DNA from: Gnetum montanum | Taxonomy: Eukaryota; Streptophyta; Gnetopsida; Gnetales; Gnetaceae | Direction: 5' to 3' | NCBI GenBank assembly: GCA_015680685.1 | Contig: MNCI01003683.1 | Span: 396,821 to 460,820, forward strand | DNA length: 64,000 bases | In this document: positions 10,982-21,400 of the stretch, in pieces | Layout: every line of letters starts with the position of its first letter | How positions within the stretch are numbered: position 1 is the stretch's first letter | The notes under the pieces: model-generated | Seen by the model: only the letters and a program-made list of their open reading frames with translations | What the model was told of the DNA's origin: nothing | Database searches by the model: none | Made by a program: the position numbers and the translations under genes

Positions 10982-12410
10982 ATGATGGCTCCAAAGAAGG
11001 AATGTACTTACTTGGCACTCACAAACGTTGAGGAGGTGAAGAAAACACTAGGGCACGTGACACAAGCACTCATCGCGACGTGGGAGGACACGTCATTGAC
11101 CCGGTAGGCTATTATGCTTCCTCTGCTTTTTCACAATTCTGTTATCATTTTTTTGTTTTCTGCTTTCATTTTGTATCCTAGTCTTAGTGATCTATGTTTT
11201 CTGTCATTGCATTAATTTAGCCTTTGCATCACTGTTGGTGCCATTTTGGCTGCGGCGGATGCATAAACACTATGCTCTCATTGCATATGTAAGATCTCTT
11301 AAACCGCCACTGCTGCGGTTGTCATAACCGCGGGGGTTTGGACAGTTTAAGTTACTTGGCTTTCGAATGACATAGTTTAGGACCTTCAGGAGGGTTGGGT
11401 CATGCGTGATGTAATAGTGTGACACGTGTTCTATCAGGGCGTATTGTTAATTACCCTGTTAGGGTTAATTGCTCTGTTGCTATGCTAGGCTATTTTCACT
11501 GTACTATCGATTTCATGTTCTTGCTATGCTATGTGCGGGAAGAGGGTTATGCTACGCTATATGCATGGACTGCTAGGTATTGCTATGTTATGTGTGCATT
11601 GCACTTAGACATGATGCTAACACTTGCTAGTTGTGTTATGTAGGATGGGGCTAAAGCTGATTCTGATTATCCTAGAAATTGCAGGTGTCCTATGTCACGT
11701 AAGAAAACCTGTGGCCAATGCTCCTCCTCCCCATATACGTGTGGGAGAGTGGGGGGTCTGGTTCAGGAAGGGAGCATAGTAGTTCCCACAATACCTCCTC
11801 CAACACTTCAGTGTGATCGTTTGGTCATACCTAGAGGAGGAAGAGGCAGCCGTCATAGTAGAAGTCATATTGCCTGGGGCAAGCCGGGGCATCCTAAAGT
11901 TTTTGACGGATTGGGCAATCATTAGCAAGTAGGGAGAAGGATCCAGTCAATGCCCCATATGGTTAAGGCATTTAACCTAGATCTAGGATATTCCTGAGTA
12001 CAGTTGCTACCATCCTTACAACACACTATTTCTTGCACGTTATATGGCAACGTGCTTCCAAAACCCACTAGGAACTATCTATTGTGCTAGCGGGTGAGTT
12101 TTGTAGCATTATTCCACTATGTTGTGCGACACTGGCCATATTGGCCAAATGCTAACAATATGTTTTTATTACCAGGTTGTACATCAACAAGGAAGGGCTT
12201 CAAGACCGAACGAGTCTGTTGACTACAACACTGATAGCCCTGCAGGAGTTCTCTTCTGCTGAGAACTTGTGCGCGGGTGTGATTGGTCAATGCAGGGGTA
12301 AATACCACACCTACCCAGACCTATACCCCATTCCCTATGATCAGTGCAAGGGATTTGGTTGGCTGGATGATGGGTGGGCACAACCCTTCAAACCAATCAT
12401 CGTTGAATAA
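10982..12410 (+). pseudogene. Antisense three-exon gene in element A, FCP1/NIF-type HAD phosphatase-like
   Basis: Exon 1 is 10,982-11,103 (MMAPKKECTYLALTNVEEVK...). Exon 2 is 11,644-12,093 and exon 3 is 12,176-12,410, with GT-AG borders CCG/GTAGGC, GTTATGTAG/G, CGG/GTGAG and ACCAG/G, and phases that keep one frame. Exon 2 starts LKLILIILEIAGVLCHVRK, then VGEWGVWFRKG, then YLLQHFSVIVWSYLEEEE, and later YHPYNTLF and FQNPLGT. This order matches plant FCP1-like HAD proteins: motif I LxLDxNGVL, then W-x-RPGVxEFL...FEVxVWSS, then NTLLxDDxPYKA and NPPGT. Both motif-I Asp positions are Glu and Ala, so it would be dead as a phosphatase. Exon 2 also has several stops. It lies antisense to A, between the protease and RT positions. 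The family call rests on motif order only. Confidence 0.6.
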
Positions 12411-13642
12411 GTTCTAGTTAGTCTTTCACCATTCCCATTATCATACAAACCTGGTAGGCTAAACAATAAGTGTTGCATGCTTAAATGTTTTTGTAATCTT
12501 TGGATTTTCTACGTTTTTATGCTAAACATTTTTTTTGAAAACTGTTATAGGGGCGAAGAAGTCCCAGGAGGTGATGGTGGTAACCGTCGAGACACCAGAG
12601 GTAAACATCTACTTCAAGTATAGAGAAGTAGATACGAGCCAACGCTGGATAAATGGTGCAGCTTCGAACTCCTTGGTCCATAATATCCAAAAGGTTGGGC
12701 TTACAGATCTATTCCTGGCCCTGAATCCGAGCATTCTTACCACCTAGATGCTCTCCTTGATTGACTTCTTTTCTAACAAGGCGAGTCGCTTCCACATGTG
12801 CATACAGAACATATGAGTGATCATTGAAATTAACGATTAGCTATTTGCAGACCTGTTCGGTGTCCCTACCAATGGCATTCTCATAGGGTTAAAGGGCAAG
12901 AAGGAGCTGACCCTTCAGAAGAAGGACATTTAAGAGTGATTAGGGATTTCCAAGGAGCATAAGGGGCTTCTCATGGAGAAGCTCAAAGTAGGACCTGCCA
13001 GGGAGATTTACCATATCTTCTGTGCTCACGCATTCCCCTAGCTGCTTTTCCAAGGGAAGGTCCTGGGGATTAAGCAGGTCTAGATAATGCATGAGGTCAT
13101 GGAAGAGGGGGCCCATTACAACTAGGCCAAGTTTCTATGTAAAGGCTTGCAAACCAAAATCTTAAGGCTCCATAAGAAACTGAAGTCCCATTCCAATATA
13201 CATTATGCCTTTTACATAGCCTGTCTGAAGTGTTTCACAGAGTTTCTGGTGGTTCACAAAAATGAAGCCCGGGTCATGCTAAATCGCAACTAGATTTCTA
13301 GACCATGGATCTGCCAGATCCTGTGGACCACCCGAGCCCAAGATCCCCCAGAAATAATTGGGGAGTCATTCTCTATGATGACTAAGGATCGTGTGGCCGA
13401 CAACTTTCATGGCCAAGATAGAGTAGGAGAGATGCCCCCTGTTGTAGTTGGTAGCATGTTGCGGGGGGAATGTCTCATAGTCAAGACTGTGGCTAGTAAG
13501 TTGTAGCGAAAGAGACCTCCTCTAGTTAAGGAAACCCTTCGCATGGAGGAAGAGGAGGGGCGGAAACTATGACTTAAACTACAGAGGACGTAACCCCCCA
13601 TTGGTAAACACTTTTGGTTAATTCCTACTTTTTTATTGTTTT

Positions 13643-13682
13643 CTACGCTATGCTATGCTAGGTAGCGTAGCATAGCATAGCA
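13643..13682. repeat. Palindrome of GCTATG/GCTACG words inside an intron-like gap
   Basis: CTACGCTATGCTATGCTA, GG, then TAGCGTAGCATAGCATAGC form a nearly perfect hairpin of about 18-bp arms. It is the same word set as the LTR palindromes but lies in the antisense gene, not in an LTR. Confidence 0.85.
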
Positions 13683-13737
13683 CTTGCTTTAAGCTAACTT
13701 GTTTTGGACTAATGCAAACATGTTTCGTGACTGGTAG

Positions 13738-13773
13738 AGGAAGAAGAAGAAGAAGAAGAAGAAGAAGAAGAAG
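13738..13773 (+). repeat. (GAA)n microsatellite coding a Glu run
   Basis: About eleven AAG/GAA units in a row lie at the start of a predicted exon of the second antisense block and encode consecutive Glu. Confidence 0.9.
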
Positions 13774-14939
13774 GCAACAAAGAGGTGTCAGCCCCTATGA
13801 TGGGGGTGACAAATAAAGACTTGAAGGCCCCAATCTCAAAGAGAAGGGTCCCAGTCAAGAAGGAAAGAACTCCTGTCACTAAGGCAGGGGCTCTTGTTAT
13901 CAAGCAGAATCCTCCTACTAACGAGGAGGGCATTTTTGGAGACGAAAAAGAGTCTCCCTTGAACAAAAAAGATGTTGGTCTTTCAAAAGGAAAGGCACTA
14001 GCATATGAAGAAGATGCCCATACAAACTTAGCGGGGACTTCTGCCAAGGCTACTGCCATCGTTTTGTATCAGCAAGAAGGGTGATCATAATCAAATGCTG
14101 GTGAGTTTTGCAATGTGTTTGCCTTTTCATAGTCCATTTCGGCCATTTTTGATATGTTTAGTTATGTAACAGGAACCACTATTGATGCCGCAGGACCCCC
14201 TCTGACTCATGTGGAACCATGGGCTGAGATCCTTGATAATTTTACGTTCATGCAGGGAATCGTCGATGACATGATCAGCTGCCTTTAGTAGGTGGACCCT
14301 GACATGGGTAAGTAGTAGTGTTAGGTGCTCTCATGTTGCTATGCTAGAATTTCTTGAGCCTGCTAATCTTGCTATGCTAATGCGATTTCTACGCTCTTTG
14401 TGTCATTGTAGCCTCTCGGCTCAAATGGGACCCAGTACGACCTTTGAAAGTCAGTGTCAGGGCTACATTCTCACTTGAAGTGACCGAGGTGTCTCGTCGT
14501 GCATACGATGAGGCTTGTAAATGCGCTTTGCACTCAACATGCTCCTTGTGGGAGTATAAGTGCATCAATGAGGACCTGTGGAAGAGGATCCAAAAAATTG
14601 AGGAAGAGAAGGCCAACCTATGCACCGAGGTGGAGGATCTCAAGTGGAGGAACGAATTCCTCATAGCTTGTGACACTAATAATGAGGACCGGTGCACGGC
14701 TGTGATAGATTACGTCAGATTTTATACAGTTGCACATAAGAACATTGAAGCCACTCGTGAAATAATAGAACAATGGATGCAATAGGTCTTGTTAGCCTAG
14801 AAATGTTAGGATTTGAAAGATTTTAGCGCCAAGGTTTACGAATCAGGGAAGTCCCAGAAAAACCATAAACATATGTATAAACTGGAACATGCCACCACTC
14901 ATAAACTTTAGAGGGATGTTGTTGTGGAGGCGTTTATGT

Positions 14940-14960
14940 ATAAAGCATTTGTAAATGCCT
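14940..14960. other. Rearrangement junction between elements A and B
   Basis: Left of this point the sequence is the antisense block of A. From about 14,955 it is B gag, aligning with C/A gag from about 30,510 downward. B has no 5' LTR, primer site, leader or gag start. A lacks its protease and gag tail on this side. One deletion spanning both would explain all of these losses. Confidence 0.6.
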
Positions 14961-16925
14961 ATTCCACAATAGTCGTAGATGTCTCATTATGTTCATCCTC
15001 AGACCTAACAAACCCTACAAATGGTACAACCCAACACGGGGCTATGGTCTGTTCCACTAGTGACACAAGCGATCTATCCGGCAGCCCAACTTGCAATTTC
15101 TTCTCCAACAGCACCACCTACCGGGTGGTGGACAACGCAAGCAGCACCATTCACGGGGGCTATCCTCATGGTAGTGCTGATGGGTCATGCCACCATCCCC
15201 GCCATTCCATAGATGGGAGCTTCCTTAGTAGCTCCCCAACCATCCACAACATCGTAGGGTCTGGACCAAGCATTCCAGCTTATCTAAACCCTCATCGAGG
15301 AAATAAAATGTCTGAAAGCTGATGGGTCTGACACGGTACAAGTCATGAACTTTTACCAAGATGACCCCATCAGCCCTGCAATCCCTACTCTAACATTACC
15401 CCCAGGGATGTCCCTCCTCTACTTCACGAAGTAGAATGGGGAGGGAGACCCTAATGCACATCTTGTTACCTTTAGGTTTGAATCCCTTCTATTGCAACAA
15501 TGGCCATACATGATTATTCGTGTCTTTGCCATGTCCCTAGCCAGGAAAGCCCTAAATTGGTACTGCGTGCTACCACGCTCATCCATTTCAACTCTAGAAG
15601 AGCTTTTGATCTAGTTCATGATGCACCTCAAGTATAACTTGAAGGCAGAAACCACGTTGGCCCAACTAATGAGCGTGAAGTAGGATTCTTTAAAACCAGT
15701 CCAAAAGTTCATCCAACGATGGAGCACAACCCTTAATGAAATCCATGAGCCCATTGTGGAGGCCCACTTGTTGACCGTCTTTAAGGGTGTAGTGAATGAC
15801 TTTATCAAGTCTAAAATGTACTACCTTGCCCCTTGCACTTTTAGTCAAGCCTTTGCTCAGAATAAGAGTATACATGATGCAGGTAAGGCAAGCAAAGACT
15901 CAGCCTACATTGCCTACAGAACCACCTTCGCAAAGAAGGACAAGGGTAAGGACCCAACAACCACAGTGGCCGCTGTGGCGACTGAGGACAAGCCCAAACC
16001 TAGTAACAATGGTAACAAGAATAATAGGAAATCGGCCATACCTGCAGCTAACCCTATGCCCAAGCAGGGAAATACACCACAACCTCCAATACCTACACCT
16101 GAGACATCTGCACAACCCAAGACGAACTTTGAGGATAAGAATCCCTCAAAGTACACCCCACTGCCTCTCAAGCCTTCAAAACTTCTGAAGAAGCTATTGG
16201 CAGCAGGGCACATCCGATACAAGAAGATGTCAGAAGAAGGGATTAGGAGATATCAACACTACTGGAAGCTCCTTAGGAACCCCTCTTTGGCCTTGCCCAA
16301 TGAGCCTCTAGTTCCTAAGGGTTTCAGGCTGGACAGGTTTTGTGACTATCACCAATAGTGTGGTCACAACACAGATTACTATCTAGAGTTGCAGGATGAC
16401 ATCCAGAGATTGATTGATCAGGGAAAATTGGTATTGGACAAAAGCAACCTAGTACACCTTGAGAACCAATCTATGCATGTCTACATAGATCACCTTAATG
16501 CCAAAAATGCTGATTATGTCATCAACGCCATCGGTATTGATAGTGATCCTAGGCCACCCTAGCAGCCATTCGTGGTCCGTGTGCCTCAGTGTAGTGCACT
16601 AGCATCACTATCGGCTAGCCGAAGCTCACAACAGCCGTTCATTCTGAGAGTCCCTCAACGGGCATCCATCTACACACCACTTGTTAGCAAAATCGCGTCA
16701 CCCCCTCACATTAACACCTTTAGCTCCTTTCATCATCTAGGGGCTGACTCCTTCGATAGCCCCCCATCTAGCATAAGACAGCTAAACAACATTCTAGTCC
16801 TAAAAAATAAGAAGTGCATTTCATCGGTCAAACGTCAAGAGGAAGTACTATCCCTAGTATTTCCAAGCCTACATCTTCATCCCCTATGTCCATGCCCTCG
16901 TCATGAAAGAGGGATGTTGCTATAA
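14955..16925 (+). pseudogene. Element B gag, 5'-truncated
   Basis: Gag is the capsid precursor. The likely frame reads SHYVHPQT, MVQPNTGLWSVP (15,021 on), NFYQDDPISPAIPTLTLPPG, the capsid-core-like part LLLQQWPYMIIRVFAMSLARKAL, QKFIQRWSTTLNEI and VEAHLLTVFKG, then a basic, Pro-rich linker (15,860-16,190) and KKMSEEGIRRYQHYWKLLRN. It ends in a zinc-knuckle-like FCDYHQ-stop-CGHNTDYY in which the last Cys is Tyr. The antisense-strand A gag at 28.88-31.33 kb aligns throughout and reads FCDYHQQCGHNTDYY, so the TAG at 16,356-16,358 replaces CAG. About eight stops are present, nearly all TAG. The beginning is lost at the junction near 14.95 kb. Confidence 0.8.
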
Positions 16926-17099
16926 CCGCATAGTCCACATCTCCCTACCAAAAAGGGTCTAAACCCAGACCTGATGGGAAATTTGTCTCCTAAGCCAAAT
17001 AGAAGAGGAGGAAAGCATTAAATAGGGGGATGGCCAAAACCTCTTGGATGCCCTCACATAAGTCAAACAAGCTCTAAAACAAAAAATACTACACTGATC

Positions 17100-17675
17100 T
17101 TGTACGGCCTAATCATGATGTCTGTTCCACATTATGAGGCTCTGATCCGCATGTTGATAGTGATTCCAATAAACGAAGGCATGCCAGCGAAAGAGGAAGT
17201 GATCTACTCGGTCATGCTCCCCTTTGCACCTGCAAAGCTAGAACAGTCTCAACTCACTTTCTACGATGACGCCTTTAGGGAAGATCCCGAAAGGGGTCAG
17301 GTGACTATAGCACCCCTATTCATCATAATTTGGGTCAGCCAACGCTAGATCCAAAGAATACACATTGATGATGGGGCCGCCATGAATGTCATCCCCTTTT
17401 CTATTGTGGACAAATTGGGCTTGGTTGACCAAATCAAACCCATAATAGTGTCATTGATGAAGTCATTCAATGGGGCATGCATCCTGGTGAAGGGCACAAT
17501 CCACATAGACTTCATAGCAGGGGACCAGTTTCCCATAAACGCAACATTCATCGTGGTCGAGGAAATGTCTCGGTTTAACCTGATCTTGGGGAGATCATGG
17601 TTAGCACAACTTCAGGCTTTCTCCTCACCCATACATGAGGAGATCCATCTACCATACATAGGCAGGGAGGTGGTG
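17100..17675 (+). pseudogene. Element B aspartic protease
   Basis: The protease cuts the Gag-Pol precursor. The frame reads YEALIRMLIVIPINEGMPAK, EEVIYSVMLPFAPAKLEQSQ and FREDPERGQVTIAPLFIIIW, then a TAG at 17,346-17,348, then IHIDDGAAMNVIPFSIVDKL and FNLILGRSWLAQLQA. The catalytic D-S/T-G triad reads DDGA here, which is common in Tat-type proteases, and the later ILGRSWL matches the second conserved block. From about 17,675 the frame runs into the reversed antisense gene (17,675-17,830 aligns with 12,545-12,660 reversed), so the end of pro and everything up to that point is deleted. Confidence 0.8.
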
Positions 17676-17925
17676 ATCCATGGTTATCCAATGTTGGCTC
17701 GCATCTACTTCTCTGTACTTGAAGTAGATGTTTTCCCCCTATGTCTCTACAGATACCACCATCACCTCTTGGGGCTTTTTCATCCCTATAACAATTTTCA
17801 CAAAAAACATTTAGCATAAAAATGCAGGAAATCAAAATATTGCAAAGACACTTATGTATGCAACACTTACTGTTTAGCTTACCAGGTCTGTACAGTAATG
17901 GGAATGGTGGAAGACTAACTAGAAC

Positions 17926-19339
17926 TCATTCAACGGTGATCGATTTGAAGGGTTCCACCCAACCCTCATCCAGCCAATCCTACTCCTTGCATTGACCATA
18001 GGGAATGGGGTATAGGTATGGGTAGGTGTGGTATTCACCCCCACATTGACCAATCATGCCCATCCATAGGTTCTCAGTAGAAGAGAACTCCTACATGGCT
18101 ATCTGTGCTATAGCCAGCAGACCCGTTCGGTCGTGAAGCCCTTCCTTGTTGATGTAGAACCTGGTAACTAGAACATACTTTTAGCATTTTGCCAATATGG
18201 CCAGAGCTGCACAACACAATGGAATAGGGTTGCAAAACTCACCCGCTAGCACAGCAGACAGTTCCTAGTGGGTTTTGGAAGCACATTGCCTTATAACATG
18301 CAATAAACAATGTGTTGTAAGGATGGTAGCAGTTGTACTCAGGCATGTTCTAGATGCAAGCCAAATGCCTTAACCCTGTTAGGAGTTGAATGGATCCTTC
18401 TCCTTGCCTACTCATGATTGCCCCCTCCGTCAGAAACCTCAGGATGTCCCAGCTTACCCTAGGCAATATGGCTTCTGTTATGATGACCACCTCTTCCTCC
18501 TCTAGGTATGACCAAACGATCACACTGAAGTGTTGGAGGAGGTATTGTAGGAACTCCTGTACTCCTTCATTGAACCAAACCCCCCACTCTCCCACATGTA
18601 TATGGGGAGGAGGAGGATTGGCCATAGGTTTTCTTATGTGACACAGGACCCCTACAATTTCTAGGACAATCAGAATCAGCCTTAGCCCCATCCTGCATAA
18701 CACAACCAGCAAGTGTTAGCATCATGTCTAAGTGCAATGTGCACGTAACATAGCAATACCTAGCAGTCCATGCATATAGTGTAGCATAACCCTTTTCCCA
18801 CACATAGCATAGAAGAAACATGAAAGTGATAGCACAACAAAAATAGCCTAGCGTAGCAACAAAGCAATTAACCTTAATAGGGCAATTAACAATACACCCT
18901 GATAGAACACATGTTGCACTATCACATCACACATGGCCCAACCCTCCTAAGAATCCTACGCTATGCCATTCGAAAGCCAAGTAACTCAAACTATCCAAAC
19001 CCCTGTGATTATGACAACTGCAGTGCTGGCAGTTTAAGCGACCTTACATTCAATGATAGCACAACGTTTATACACCCATTGACAGCGACGATGCGAAGGT
19101 CAAAACAATGCGATGATAGAAAATACAGATAGCTAAGACTAGGATACAAGACGAAAGTAGAAAATAAAAAAAATGATAATGGAATTGCAAAAAGGTAGAG
19201 GAAGCATAGTAGCCTACCGAGTCAATGGCGTGTCCTCCCTCGCTGCGATGTGTGCTTGTGTCATGCACCCTAGGGTTTTCTTCACCTCCTCAACCTTTGG
19301 GAGCACCAAGTGGGTATGTTCCTTCTTTGCAGCCATCAT
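17926..19339 (-). pseudogene. Antisense three-exon gene in element B, FCP1/NIF-type HAD phosphatase-like
   Basis: This is the reverse-orientation counterpart of 10,982-12,410. Exon 1 is 19,218-19,339 (MMAAKKEHTHLVLPKVEEVK), exon 2 is 18,243-18,692 and exon 3 is 17,926-18,160, with the same GT-AG borders and phases as in A. Exon 2 is better kept than in A: LRLILIVLEIVGVLCHIRK, VGEWGVWFNEGVQEFLQYL and LQHFSVIVWSYLEEEEVVI, then YHPYNTLF and FQNPLGTVC. Motif-I Asp positions are Glu and Val. Exon 3 ends ITVE then TGA where A has IIVE then TAA, so the stop position is kept with a different codon. It lies between protease and RT of B, on the opposite strand. The second antisense block is missing except for about 130 bp. 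Confidence 0.6.
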
Positions 19340-19679
19340 CCTGCTTACAGACTTTTCCTTGTCGCAATGAAGAAAACTTCCTTACTTTTTGTTAGCACGA
19401 TCGCTTGGCGCTCTGAAATTGCTTTGTGCTCCAAATATGGGCTCTGTGCTCTTATGGTGAGAATGACAAGCTTACCAAGGTTTAATCCCTATTAATGGTC
19501 GTAATGGTAAAATGGGGAAAGTTGTTGCTCTCTCTCTCTTCATTTAATGCAAAGTGCATCGTACAGTGTAGCATGCTCGCCATGACATCGTAGCACTGTT
19601 GGTGGTAAAACCTTGACACATTCCAAGATAACTACTTGCTTTCTCGAAAAATGAAAAAAATATATTTTTTATTATACTA

Positions 19680-19990
19680 GTCTGGAAAGACATTAAACTA
19701 AAAATTGTAGCATAGTTGCACTTTTATCTATCTCAAAAGACCTTAAACTAGCAACCCCAAAGTAGTTGTGCTTTTATCGGTCTGGAAAGAGCTTAAACTA
19801 GCAGTTTCAACTAGTTATACGTTCGCAGTCTACAATGATGCTAAGCTAGCAATCTCACATTTTTGCATTGGTAGTTCTGCATTTCTTAGCAGTTTCACGT
19901 TCTCATATCGACATTTTTACATTTTCTATTTTAACAGCTCTGCATCTCTATGCTATAGCGGTCTTCCATGACTTTAAACCAGCAAAATTT
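19680..19990. repeat. Repeats with GACCTTAAACTAGCA before RT of element B
   Basis: This is the reverse complement of the GCTAGTTTAAGGTC repeats of A at 10.44-10.66 kb. Copies lie at about 19,690, 19,738 and 19,790, with further degenerate ones to 19,990. Confidence 0.8.
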
Positions 19991-20097
19991 CAATCATTAC
20001 ATCATGCTTCGCTAGTTACATCTCGTCATTGTTTTGCAAGTTTTCATTATACACAATTACTACCAACATGTGTCTCTTAACTAGGCTTTCATCTCAT

Positions 20098-20106
20098 CTT
20101 GACAGG
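20098..20106 (+). promoter_or_regulatory. Candidate 3' splice site before RT in element B
   Basis: A pyrimidine-biased stretch ending CATCTCATCTTGACAG is followed by GTTAAGC. It is the counterpart of complement 10,158/10,159 in A. The open frame into RT begins directly after it. Confidence 0.45.
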
Positions 20107-21400
20107 TTAAGCAAAAAAATGGAAATCCATCATGATCTCTCCATGCTTTTAGCTTTAGCAGGTCCACATAGCAAGCTTGCAAAACAATTGAACCTCGACA
20201 TGATTGACTGGGGGTCAACTACAGCTAGCACCATAGCATCTTTAGAAACATCCCCAAACTGGCCCAAGCATCTGGTCTAAACCCTAGATTTGGAGCCAGG
20301 GATGTGACTGAGGATCCTCTCATCGAGACACCTATGACCACATCCAAGGGGGAAGTAAAAATGTTAAAACTTAGCTCCCTCCTAGATGCGCAAACACACG
20401 AAAACGTAGCCAAGATTCTGCAAGACAACATCAAAGTCTTCACATGGTCATACAGTGACATGTCGGGTTTAGATTTGAGGTTGATACAGCACAACATCAT
20501 CCTAGACCTGTGCATGAAGGTAGTTAAGCAAAAAGCTCGTAAGGATAAACCAGAAATTACACTAGCCATAAGGGGCAAAATCACAAAGCTATACCAAGCT
20601 GGTTTCATCCGTGCATTTGATTATTCAGAATGGGTGTCCAACATCATCATAGTTTCCAAGAAAACAAGAGAAATACGAATCAATATAGATTTTAGGGATC
20701 TAAACAAAGAAATGATCAAAGACGATTTCCCACTTCCAAGCATCGATCAACTCATCGACACCATAGCTGGTCATTCCCTACTATCCTTCATGGATGGCTT
20801 CTCCAACTACAACCAAATTTGCATCAACTTGGAACATCAGCTAACAACAACCTTCATGACCCCATGGGGGATCTTCTGTTACACCATGATGCCTTTTGGG
20901 CTTAAGAACACTAGGGAAACCTACCAACGAGCCATGACTTACATCTTCAGTGACTACATCCTAGAAACGTTAAACGACTATGTAGATGATATAGCCATCA
21001 AGTCCAAGGAGGTAGCTGATCACCCACGCGATCTAGGGGTAGTCCTTAAGTGTTTTCAAATGCATGATCTGCACCTTAATCCTAAGAAGTATGTCTTTGG
21101 GGTAAAAATCAGATGCATGTTAGGATTTGTAGTATTAAAGGCCAGAATACGAGTGGACCCTGACAAAGTCAAGGCCATCGTCAACCTGGCACCTCCTACA
21201 AACCTTAATGAGCTACATGGATTGCAAGGTAGGGTATAGTTCATCCGATGGTTTATAGCAAAGTTGACTGGTAAGTTACACCCCATGCAACATCTTCTAA
21301 AGAAAGGGATTAACTTTGAATGGATAACCTAGTGTTAACAAGCCTTCGATGACTTGCAGAAAGAGCTTTCGTAGCTCCCAACTGTGCATCTGCCATAGAG
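20106..21400 (+). pseudogene. Element B reverse transcriptase
   Basis: This is the best-preserved domain of the window; one frame is open from 20,304 to 21,236. It reads LSSLLDAQTHENVAKILQDN, then YQAGFIRAFDYSEWVSNIII, INIDFRDLNKE, FMDGFSNYNQI, GIFCYTMMPFGLKN and the catalytic YVDD at 20,979-20,990, then LNPKKYVFGVK and the connection FIRWFIAKLTGKLHPM. The N-terminal extension from 20,106 matches A and is cut off by one TAA and a 1-bp loss near 20,295. Stops after 21,236 are mostly TAG, including 21,237-21,239 where A has CAG, and 21,397-21,399, shared with A. Confidence 0.9.

Larger units (their letters stand above)
12551..14785 (+). pseudogene. Second antisense coding block in element A, function unknown
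   Basis: The block starts after a splice-acceptor-like ...CTGTTATAG/GGGCG. A long degenerate exon (12,551 to about 13,580) reads EVNIYFKYREVDTSQRWING, then LFADLFGVPTNGILIG and FLVVHKNEARVMLNRN, broken mainly by TAG and TGA stops. A roughly 150-bp intron-like gap follows. The next exon (about 13,735-14,100) starts with about ten Glu codons from GAA repeats, followed by a Lys/Pro-rich tail. Short exon 14,173-14,307 (TTIDAAGPPL...; GT-AG borders) and last exon 14,412-14,785 follow. The last exon (MKVSVRATFS-like start, KRIQKIEEEKANLCTEVEDL) looks coiled-coil and ends in TAG. GVPTNGI resembles plant transposon-associated proteins, but I do not recognise the family. B has lost most of this block. 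Confidence 0.45.

Noticed and set aside
11695..11928. Minus-strand frame opposite exon 2 of the antisense gene (also 18,390-18,641 plus)
   Set aside because: It is the reverse frame of the HAD-like exon; the exon frame has the motif order and correct splice phases.
15796..16222. Overlapping long frames on both strands over B gag
   Set aside because: Shadows of a Pro/Lys-rich linker; the frame matching A gag is the other one.
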